In this document: in pieces, positions 41,422-49,927 of the stretch | How positions within the stretch are numbered: the first letter of the stretch is position 1 | Layout of the letters: each line of letters opens with the position of its first letter | Assembly (NCBI RefSeq): GCF_000204055.1 | Contig: NW_006768797.1 | Span: forward strand, 319,380-383,379 | Direction: 5' to 3' | Origin: Melampsora larici-populina 98AG31 | Lineage: Eukaryota > Basidiomycota > Pucciniomycetes > Pucciniales > Melampsoraceae | DNA: 64,000 nt | The notes under the pieces: generated by a model | Seen by the model: the letters and a program-made list of their open reading frames with translations, nothing else | Database searches by the model: none | Told to the model about the DNA's origin: nothing | Translations under genes and position numbers: made by a program

Positions 41422-44400
41422 GTGCCTTTCCTGAGCCAACATGGGGATTTAGTGGATATTCAATTAGGTGCTAGTAAAATTATGCCTTGCAATGCAGATG
41501 ATCCTCGACTGTTTTTGCGTACTACACTTTTCTTGTCCCACTTTCCCCGAGCCACACCACCAGATTACCCAATTAATTCCCTTCTCCTGATCGACTCCGG
41601 CGCAACACATAATGTGCTAAGTGAGTCCCTTGCGAGTAAATCAGGTTTAATCCCTCTTTCCAAACGCACTACAAGAGTGGTTACCGGATTCGACGGCTCG
41701 CAAAGCAATTCATCTTATGAGATTGACCTACACCTCAAGAACAACTCGTTACCGACCAGATTTATTATTACTAAAGTCAAGGATTCTTATGATGGTATAC
41801 TAGGTATACCTTGGATTAAAGACAATTTTAATTTAATTAATTGGCAGACTGGACAGGTTCAAGACTTCGACCATTGCATTGCGGCTGCATCTGCAGTTTC
41901 GTCTGGCCCGACAACACCCTTACCGGATCTGGGAATGGACCCCGTGAGGGACGCTAGGTGCTTTGACGAGGGGATGTGTACCAATTTTGATACATTAGCA
42001 TCCCCGCAATGTGAGTGTGCTCTCGACAATCATCCCAATTTTTTTGCAACCGCTGGCAAGCATTCTTTGCCCCCTAGATCACAGATTATCAAACGTACTA
42101 TGGACGACTCGATCCCCTCCTTTCACTTACAAGACGCACCTTCCATTGCAGCTGCTTGCTCAGCTTCGTCTATTCCGCCCCAGTCCCCCAAGGATCTCGA
42201 CGAGAAGCCAGAGGGGCATGCTAGGAAATATGACGAGGGGATGTGTATCAGGAATGATACGTTAGCATCCCCGCAATGTGAGTTCGACCGCGTAGTTATC
42301 CCTTTACCTATTGAAACAGCTAGCAAGCCCTGCTTCTTTTCTGAATCACAACATCAGACATCCGATATTCACCCGGCTCAGACATCCGATCTTCAGTCCA
42401 CTCCTTCACCTTGTATTCAACCGACTAACATACGACCAGTGATCCACATTGCAACTGATGATTCAGTTTCGTCCAGTCCGCCACAACCCCCAGAGGTTCT
42501 TGAGGAGAAGCCAAAGGGGCATGCTAGGAATAGTGACGAGGGGGCCTGTAATCTTTATGATACAATTACGCCCCCGCAATGTGAGTTCGAGATTTCTCCT
42601 ATCACCTCTACTATTGAAACAGCTCGCCAGTATGCTCCTCTCCTGAATAGTCATGCAGTCGAACTCAACCCCGCAAAGACATCGTGGTCGACATCAGCAA
42701 GATTAGCTGCTGATTTGAAGCTTCAAGAACCAGTTAAATCAGTTGAGGAGATGGTTCCGTCTTATTATCATCGTCATTTGCATATGTTTCGCAAGTCTAA
42801 CTCGCAACGATTACCTCCGAGGCGAAAATACGATTTTAAAGTGGAACTCGTGCCTGGCGCCCAGCCTCAAGCTAGCAAGATCATACCTTTATCTCCAGCT
42901 GAGAACGAGGTACTTCAGAAGATGATCGACGAGGGCTTGGCAAATGGAACCATCCGGCGAACTACGTCTCCTTGGGCTGCCCCGGTACTTTTTACCGGGA
43001 AGAAGGACGGTAATCTGAGGCCATGCTTCGATTACAGGAAGCTGAATTCATTGACAGTGAAGAATAAATATCCTCTTCCACTGACAATGGATTTAGTGGA
43101 CAGCCTTTTAGACGCGGAGAAATACACTAAATTGGACCTGCGTAACGCATATGGTAATCTTCGTGTTGCTGAAGGCCACGAAGATATACTTGCGTTTATT
43201 TGTAAACATGGGCAATTTGCTCCCCTGACACTGCCTTTTGGACCGACGGGAGCCCCAGGACACTTCCAATACTTCATCCAGGACATATTACTGGGAAGAA
43301 TTGGTAAAGACACCGCTGCTTACCTGGATGATACGATGATTTATACGAAGAAGGACGTGCATCACGAGGAAGCGGTGGATGGAGTTCTTGATATACTGAG
43401 CAAACACGACCTCTGGATTAAACCGGAGAAGTGTGAATTCTCGAAGGACGAAATTGAATATCTTGGTCTCCTGATTTCGAAGAACAGAATCAAGATGGAT
43501 CCCACTAAGGTTAAAGCTGTCAAGGACTGGCCGGCGCCACGCAACGTAAACGAACTTCAAAGATTCATTGGATTTTCTAATTTTTACCGCCGTTTTATCG
43601 ATCACTTTTCTAAAACTACACGACCTTTGCATAATCTGACAAAACTGAAGACTCCTTTTATATGGGATGCGAAATGTGATGAGGCTTTTGAATCATTGAA
43701 GACATCTTTTACAACCGCCCCCATCCTCAAAATTGCGGACCCTTACAAACCATTCATTCTCGAATGTGATTGTTCGGATTTTGCTTTGGGTGCTGTATTA
43801 TCTCAGCGGTGCGAAAAGGATGGTGAAATTCACCCCGTGGCTTATCTTTCTAGATCTCTTGTTCAAGCGGAGCGCAATTATGAAATTTTTGACAAAGAGT
43901 TGCTAGCTATAGTGGCCTCCTTTAAGGAGTGGCGACACTATTTAGAGGGTAACCCTAACAGGTTGGAAGTGATTGTGTATACGGATCACAAAAACTTAGA
44001 ATCTTTTATGACAACCAAACAGCTCACCAGGAGACAGGCACGTTGGGCTGAAACCATGGGATGTTTTGATTTTGTCATTAGATTTAGGCCTGGGCGAACG
44101 GCAGGGAAACCTGATGCTTTATCACGACGTCCTGATTTGGCACCTGATGAAAGCGAGAAATGGACATTTGGACAGCTACTACGGCCTGAAAATATTGATT
44201 CCGACTCGTTCCCGGCTGAACTTGCTGTTTGTGAGGCATTTTTCGAAGACGAAATCATCGATCTGGAAGATTCTGAACGCTGGTTTGAAATTGATGTACT
44301 GGGTGTATCTGACACTCAAATATCTGATATTCCTGAGAACGCTGAAACCGTGGACGACTCATCTGACTTCAAATCCGACAACGACATCATTGATTTGATA

Positions 44401-45864
44401 CGAATTGCAAATAAATCAGATGAAAGGATGATTGAATTGATCTCAGCAATTAGAAATCCTATATCAGTTAAATTTAAGAAGGCATCAAATCATTTTGAAG
44501 AAAAGGACGGGGTATTATACAACAGAGGTAGAATTGAAGTACCGCATAATGATGATATTAAATTTATGATTGTCAAGAGTCGTCACGATAGCCTCTTAGC
44601 GGGTCACCCGGGCCGAGCAAAGACATTAGGCCTTGTTAGGCGGTGTTTCACGTGGCCATCAATGAAAGCCTACGTGAACAGGTACGTTGATGGATGTGAC
44701 TCATGTCTACGAGTCAAATCTAACACGACGAAGCCATTCGGGACTCTGGAGCCTTTGCCAACTCCGGCAGGTCCATGGACGGACATTACTTACGATCTGA
44801 TTACGAAGCTACCGGAGTCAAGAGGCTTTGATAGTATACTAACGGTGGTGGACCGCATGACCAAAATGGCCCATTTTTTGCCATGTAAGGAGACTATGAC
44901 AGCGAATGACTTAGCTGACATTATGATTCAAAACGTTTGGAAGCTACACGGTACTCCTAAAAGTATTGTTTCAGATCGCGGAACCATTTTCGTATCTCAA
45001 ATCACTCAAGAATTGGATAAGCGACTGGGAATTCGGCTACACCCTTCCACTGCTTATCACCCACGAACTGATGGACAAAGCGAGATTGTTAATAAGTCAA
45101 TCGAACAGTACCTAAGGCACTTCGTCGAGTATCAACAAGGCAACTGGGAAGCTTTGCTACCAACGGCCGAGTTTGCTTACAATAATCGTGATCATGAATC
45201 GACGGGTATTTCACCTTTTAAGGCAAACTATGGGTTCAATCCAACGTTTAACAGAGTGCCATGTGCAGACCAATGTATCCCGGTGGTTGAAGATAGGTTG
45301 AAGATGATTGACGAAGTCCAACGTGAACTGACACACTACCTTGATATTACTCAGGAGACGATGAAGAAGCAATTTGACAAACATGTCAGAGACACACCGG
45401 AATGGGACATTGGTGATCAGGTGTGGTTGAACGGGAAACATATTTCTACGACACGACCCAGCCCCAAATTGGAACACAGATGGCTAGGTCCTTTTACTGT
45501 TATTAAAAGGGTGTCAAATTCTGCTTACAAACTTGATCTTCCAATTTCTATGAAGAGAATTCATCCGGTTTTCCACGTATCATTACTTAGGAAACACTTA
45601 CCCGATACCATTCCTCAAAGAAGACAATTAGAACCTCCACCAATTATTATTGACGGTGAAGAAGAATTTGAAGTGGCAGAAATATTGGATCGTAGAAGGA
45701 GGGGTAAATCATTAGAATATTTAGTGAATTGGAAGGGTTATAATTCAAATCATAATTCATGGGAACCTTTACGAAATTTGTCAAACAGTAAGGATTTGGT
45801 TGTTGATTTTGATAGCAGGTTTCCTACATTATCATCAAGAAGCAAGAGGCAACGGAGAAAGTGA
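41422..45864 (+). CDS. Gypsy-2 pol: PR-RT-RNase H-IN-chromodomain
   Basis: 1480 open codons. Protease LLIDSGATHNVLS is at about residue 54. A linker of roughly 200 residues with three repeated DEGxC...PQCEF modules follows (about 183-395). RT has YLDDTMIY at about residue 633. RNase H begins ILECDCSDFALGAVLS near 778. The integrase zinc motif lies around 1053-1100 (H....H ... CDSC), with catalytic D, D, E in DITYDLITKLP, VSDRGTIFVS and DGQSEIVNK. The C-terminal chromodomain lies at about 1412-1465 (EVAEILDRR ... YLVNWKGY ... SWEPL) and would steer integration to modified chromatin. No stops or missing catalytic residues are seen. The first in-frame codon after gag is CTG, so initiation is by re-initiation or frameshifting rather than a normal ATG. 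Confidence 0.93.
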   Translation: MPFLSQHGDLVDIQLGASKIMPCNADDPRLFLRTTLFLSHFPRATPPDYPINSLLLIDSGATHNVLSESLASKSGLIPLSKRTTRVVTGFDGSQSNSSYEIDLHLKNNSLPTRFIITKVKDSYDGILGIPWIKDNFNLINWQTGQVQDFDHCIAAASAVSSGPTTPLPDLGMDPVRDARCFDEGMCTNFDTLASPQCECALDNHPNFFATAGKHSLPPRSQIIKRTMDDSIPSFHLQDAPSIAAACSASSIPPQSPKDLDEKPEGHARKYDEGMCIRNDTLASPQCEFDRVVIPLPIETASKPCFFSESQHQTSDIHPAQTSDLQSTPSPCIQPTNIRPVIHIATDDSVSSSPPQPPEVLEEKPKGHARNSDEGACNLYDTITPPQCEFEISPITSTIETARQYAPLLNSHAVELNPAKTSWSTSARLAADLKLQEPVKSVEEMVPSYYHRHLHMFRKSNSQRLPPRRKYDFKVELVPGAQPQASKIIPLSPAENEVLQKMIDEGLANGTIRRTTSPWAAPVLFTGKKDGNLRPCFDYRKLNSLTVKNKYPLPLTMDLVDSLLDAEKYTKLDLRNAYGNLRVAEGHEDILAFICKHGQFAPLTLPFGPTGAPGHFQYFIQDILLGRIGKDTAAYLDDTMIYTKKDVHHEEAVDGVLDILSKHDLWIKPEKCEFSKDEIEYLGLLISKNRIKMDPTKVKAVKDWPAPRNVNELQRFIGFSNFYRRFIDHFSKTTRPLHNLTKLKTPFIWDAKCDEAFESLKTSFTTAPILKIADPYKPFILECDCSDFALGAVLSQRCEKDGEIHPVAYLSRSLVQAERNYEIFDKELLAIVASFKEWRHYLEGNPNRLEVIVYTDHKNLESFMTTKQLTRRQARWAETMGCFDFVIRFRPGRTAGKPDALSRRPDLAPDESEKWTFGQLLRPENIDSDSFPAELAVCEAFFEDEIIDLEDSERWFEIDVLGVSDTQISDIPENAETVDDSSDFKSDNDIIDLIRIANKSDERMIELISAIRNPISVKFKKASNHFEEKDGVLYNRGRIEVPHNDDIKFMIVKSRHDSLLAGHPGRAKTLGLVRRCFTWPSMKAYVNRYVDGCDSCLRVKSNTTKPFGTLEPLPTPAGPWTDITYDLITKLPESRGFDSILTVVDRMTKMAHFLPCKETMTANDLADIMIQNVWKLHGTPKSIVSDRGTIFVSQITQELDKRLGIRLHPSTAYHPRTDGQSEIVNKSIEQYLRHFVEYQQGNWEALLPTAEFAYNNRDHESTGISPFKANYGFNPTFNRVPCADQCIPVVEDRLKMIDEVQRELTHYLDITQETMKKQFDKHVRDTPEWDIGDQVWLNGKHISTTRPSPKLEHRWLGPFTVIKRVSNSAYKLDLPISMKRIHPVFHVSLLRKHLPDTIPQRRQLEPPPIIIDGEEEFEVAEILDRRRRGKSLEYLVNWKGYNSNHNSWEPLRNLSNSKDLVVDFDSRFPTLSSRSKRQRRK
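41970..42575 (+). repeat. Three repeated hairpins in the Gypsy-2 PR-RT linker
   Basis: Hairpins at 41970-42005, 42237-42272 and 42540-42575, spaced 267 and 303 nt. The first two have outer stem GGGGATG/CATCCCC; the third has GGGGGC/GCCCCC. Each has an inner stem built on TGTA..TACA or TGTATCA/TGATACG and a 4-5-base bulge (TTAG or ATTAC type) on the 3' side. The second is closed by a GGAA loop. All are followed by GCAATGTGAG. The encoded modules read DEGMC..DTLASPQCE or DEGAC..DTITPPQCE. Confidence 0.75.
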
Positions 45865-45946
45865 GTGGGTATAGCTTTTTCCCACAGGGTTTTTTAATGC
45901 TACCCAGGGAAAGAATGCAGAACTCGCAAAAGGGAGTTTGGGCATT

Positions 45947-45959
45947 AAAGGGGGGATAA
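45947..45959 (+). other. Gypsy-2 polypurine tract
   Basis: AAAGGGGGGATAA directly precedes the 3' LTR. Gypsy-3 has a close counterpart (AAATGGGGGATAA). Confidence 0.8.
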
Positions 45960-46151
45960 TGTTACAATCTCATATATGTAACACATGTGAAAGAGATGAG
46001 AGATGTCACGCAAGATGCGTATTTATAACTTGTATTACGTCACTTGTAGAACTCTTCCCTCATCCGACAATCTGAATAACAAACGTAGATTGCTTGGTCC
46101 AGATCCTTCATTCCTTCCTCGAGCCAGATCCCGTGAGACAAGACCTTAACA
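45960..46151 (+). repeat. Gypsy-2 3' LTR
   Basis: 192 bp. I found no difference from the 5' LTR when reading both in full. Confidence 0.92.
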
Positions 46152-46171
46152 CGGTGCAAGAAGTTCCTATT

Positions 46172-46794
46172 CACTGCAGACATTATTCGGGTTCCCCAAG
46201 TGGGCAGGGAAAAATGATTGGGAGTATGATTTGTCATAAAATGGTCTATCACTCCACACCTGAGCCATAACACCCACACTACATATGTGTAGCAGGCTCA
46301 GTGAATATGTGGTTATCATGTACATACAGTTCTGCTCAGTTATCTGCTCATCAGGACAAGTTATTCATATGTAATACATGCTGTAACTTCTTTCAGATTG
46401 AAAAAAGCTTCCAAAAGATTGACTACATACACTGACTCAATGTTTTGGTGTGATCTCATCAACTCAACTGCATGTAACACACTTTCTGTTACTAAGACAT
46501 AGCTTCAACAATATTGCCTGAGCAGCTACAGAATTATATGTAGTGAATTTTTGGGAAAAAAATTTCAAAGTCGAAAAAGTTACATGTGGTATAACATGTG
46601 ATTTATTTATTCTGATGGGCAAAAAACTGAGCAGACCTGTATGTACATGATAGACAACTATTGACTTAGCTTGCTGCACATATGTAGTGTGGGTGAAATG
46701 GCCCAGGTGTGCAGTATTAGATTCTTTTATGAAAAACTGTACTATTAATCATTTTCCTCTGCCAAATTGGGGAAGTTGAATGATGTTTACAGTG
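46172..46794. mobile_element. CACTG-ended TIR element, copy A (623 bp)
   Basis: CACTGCAGACATTATTC on the left and, inverted, CACTGTAAACATCATTC on the right, with 3-bp duplication ATT (46169-46171 and 46795-46797). The arms are imperfect inverted repeats over nearly the whole element, so it could fold into one long hairpin. Same family as 34505-35654. Non-coding. It sits 15 bp beyond the Gypsy-2 target duplication, at the 3' end of the DRG pseudogene. Confidence 0.85.
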
Positions 46795-46797
46795 ATT

Positions 46798-49042
46798 GTT
46801 ATTCCTGTCATTCCTGGCGTGGCACGCTGTTCCACAGGGCTGTTGGAACTTGCAATAGTGCACCTTCTGCCTAGCAAAGTCATGGAAGTCTTCAATGCCT
46901 TTATAAGCTTCTCACTATCCCAGAGTCTGCTTATGCTTGTTCAGTGTCTATGGACGTTGGACTTGTTAAGGATGATCCACTTATTTGCAACACAATCAAG
47001 CATAGACCCCTTTCTTTTGCAAAATATGCTTCATCTGAAATATAAGTGGATGTACAAGCTGATCTGAATGACAATAACCTGAAGTGAATTCCAAGTACAA
47101 CCCTATGTGCTGATGCATGCAATCTAGAAATCCTATATTGTTTGCCATGTAGAGAACGGATGCGCAAGGAAGTCTGATGTGAGATTAAAACACCTTATTG
47201 ATGTGGCCATTACATATGAGTCAGTTTCACCAACACCCAAACTCATCACCCAAGATTTGAGTTGAACTTACATCATCACAAATCATGACATCTGCATTGT
47301 GGATCTTAAAACTTTGCAGGATTTGAGATATCATCTTATTATCAATTTTGGTCAACAAGACTCTAGATAGCTAAAACAGAGTGCAGAACAAAACTTCTCA
47401 GACAGGTCTTTCAATGAATGTGCAAGAGGACAAAAGGCATACGTAGCATTGATTGTTATACCACCTGCGTGTAAGGAAAAAGGACAAGAAATAAGGCAAA
47501 AGAGGTAAGCCAAGCAAAGAGAACTCACTTCATACCTCTGCTCACCTGCCATTTTGGACTTGATATGAACATTGGGTGATTTTGGGTTTAAACAGATGCC
47601 AATGGCCTCCAATTTGATCTTTAACAATTGACATTGAGTGTTGGATCTACACAAGCACAAAATGGGACCAAAATGTGGTGGAGTTTCAGATTTTGGGAGA
47701 TTCCTGCTTACTTAGTGAGATCAAGCATCATGACAATCAAATCAGCTGTGTGAGCCACAGCAACAACTTTCCAACCCCAACCTTTACCCTGCAAGCACCT
47801 TCCACGCTACCAGGTAAATTGAGGACTGAGGATAGTGGAACATCAGAGCCAGTGTTGACTGTGGTACAGAGAATGATGTGCTGATGCTGGATTTTAGATC
47901 CCTCGATTTGCAAGACACCCTGTAGCACATTATTCAAAATCAGAATTGTGTTTCAAAACCTAGATCTACAGCCAGTGAGGCAGGAATAGAACAAACCGGT
48001 ATAGCTGTGAGTGCAGTGATATCACTGGCTGGAACAGCTGAAGTTGTATTGGTGAGTTTGTTGAGTGTAGTACTCTTCCCAGCAGATGGAAAGCCAATTA
48101 ATATCACACAAGTGTCTACAGTATCATCATTATTATACCATAATTGAAGACTATGAAACATGAATGTTAGGATTATCACCTGATTTGGTCACATAAAATC
48201 TGTCACCTGGACAAGCAGATTTTTTGGCTGGTTCTAGGAGCTCAGCAAAGTACATGGCTAGCTTGGCCTTGAGTCAACCCAGATGATACCTTTTGACATG
48301 AAATTTCAGGAAAGATATGGTGTATTAAAAGAGTGAAGATTTGTTTCAGGTGAGCTGTGTACTGAACAATGAATTTGATTCATGAATGATGCAATGCAGG
48401 ACATTGAAGATTCATAAAATTGATATCATAGACACCTTCATGATTGCTGCTTAGAAGCTGACTCCGTAGCCTGGAGCAAAAAAAATCAAAAGAAGATCAA
48501 TCAGACCTTGGAAGTGCTCTAAGGATCTTTTGAAAACATTTCCACTGTACTAACCTTATTCTTCTGTGTGAGCCATTTTGAGCTCTAAAAGAATTGTGAA
48601 AGTGTCAGCTCACTAGATATGACAAATGATTAGGAAGATATATGGATTGAAGTTACAGATGTGCTTACTTGTTTGGGTTATCCAATCTAACATTTACCCT
48701 TCTCATATTGACTCTTATGATATTACTTTCTTGTCTTATATGTTATGATATCATCTTACTTACTCTGACATATGCTGTGTTTCCTATGGAGTGCTGTGAG
48801 AATGTACGCAATGTTTTTGGTATATAAAGAGACCTACTTTACCTGCTTGTATGATTTCCCTTTTTCCTTACCAATTTCTCTCCATCACTTTGAGCAGGTT
48901 TGGTCCTTGCTCTAAATTGGTCACTGAGATATAATATCTCCACTAGTAGCTTACTAGTCTTTCCCTCAGACTTTTAGCCATCTCACAATTAGATGTAGTT
49001 TGTGAGCTCACCAATCTCTCTGACCTTCTTCACAATACCCAT
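46798..49042 (-). pseudogene. DRG/Rbg-type GTPase pseudogene with retained introns
   Basis: Collinear pieces of a developmentally regulated GTP-binding protein (Obg/DRG family; ribosome-associated GTPase) appear on the minus strand. They are: an ATG at 49042 with MGIVKKVREIGEL; QKNK near 48570; LKAKLA ... ELLEPAKKS and FYVTKSGD (48200-48290); the P-loop GFPSAGKSTTLNKLTNT and TALTAIP (about 48000-48110); GVLQIEGSKIQ after an intron (47900s); LNLPGSVEGA; VVAVAHTADLIVMMLDLTK (about 47710-47770); LLKIKLEAIGICLNPKSPNV (about 47570-47630); GGITINAT; and KMISQILQSFKIHNADV (about 47280-47330). A weak TGS-domain echo may lie at 46800-46890. Introns with GT..AG ends separate several pieces, so this is a decayed duplicate and not a retrocopy. 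Stops and frameshifts prevent expression of a full product. Confidence 0.8.
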
Positions 49043-49587
49043 GGTGATTATTTAATGAGAATTTGAATCCTGGAGTCGAGTGAGAGTGAAGAGTTTCAAC
49101 TTGATGCAACTTTGTATAAATCCAGTCACTGTCACTGACATGTAACACTCATGGACATGCTTGAGTTCACAATGACATTCCGTCTGCTTGACTTTCACAA
49201 TTTGCTAGGCTTTCACAAGTGTGGCTCTGATTGATCATTGTTGGACAGAATCCAAACACAAAACATAAATCTTAGTATAAGATGAAGAGAAACAGCCACA
49301 AAAATCTTATAGTAAGATTTTGTAAAGAAACAGTCAGATGAGAAAAGAAATCTACCAGACTGGTGTTCAACATCAGGGTATCAAGAAAACACAAAAATGA
49401 AATATAATGAATGACATCACAAGACCATTGACGTAATGTTCCTGATTGGGCTATATGATGTAATGTAGTCAAATTGAGAACAACAAAAATGGACAAGATC
49501 ACAAATACATTTATGAGAAATACATTAAATATGTAGTAAGACATTTGAAGCACAAATAAATCCAACAATCATTGATCACAAACCCCA
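49043..49587. other. Unassigned sequence
   Basis: No gene or clear repeat is seen. It is upstream of the decayed GTPase start. Confidence 0.4.
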
Positions 49588-49645
49588 GAGCATCCACAGC
49601 GGACTTTCCAAAAATTTGAAAAGTCTGGCTTTTGGACAGTCCACT

Positions 49646-49831
49646 TGTTAAGACTGGGTCTCAGGGGTTCGTCGACAAGGATTGAGTTAGCCTCGTGAGG
49701 TTCTTATGATTGATAACGAGATTGTCCGATGAGGAATACAATCAGGTCTGTAGTGCGTAATCTAAAGTACATCATGATCTGTGACATGTGCTGAGTGAGT
49801 GTCATCTATACGTGTAATACGAGTCATAACA
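49646..49831 (-). repeat. Gypsy-3 3' LTR
   Basis: 186 bp, TGTTAAGACT...GTCATAACA on the plus strand. The polypurine tract TTATCCCCCATTT follows at 49832-49844 (purines on the minus strand). Confidence 0.9.
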
Positions 49832-49927
49832 TTATCCCCCATTTAATGCCCAAGCTTCCTCTTGCCAGCTCTGCATCCTTATCCCCGGGTAGCATTAAAA
49901 AACCACATGGGAAAAAGCTTTACCCTC

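Larger units (their letters stand above)
39796..46151 (+). mobile_element. Gypsy-2: intact chromodomain Ty3/Gypsy retrotransposon
   Basis: 6356 bp, flanked by the perfect 5-bp duplication CGGTG (39791-39795 and 46152-46156). The two 192-bp LTRs are indistinguishable when read side by side. Gag and pol are both uninterrupted. Pol order is PR, RT, RNase H, IN and chromodomain, which places it among chromoviruses. Everything needed for mobility looks present, so it is a recent, possibly active insertion. Confidence 0.93.

Noticed and set aside
41970..42575. Treating the regularly spaced linker repeats as a CRISPR-like array
   Set aside because: They are in a eukaryotic retroelement reading frame, with about 230-270 bp of coding sequence between units, and encode a repeated peptide module. 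There is no repeat-spacer architecture.
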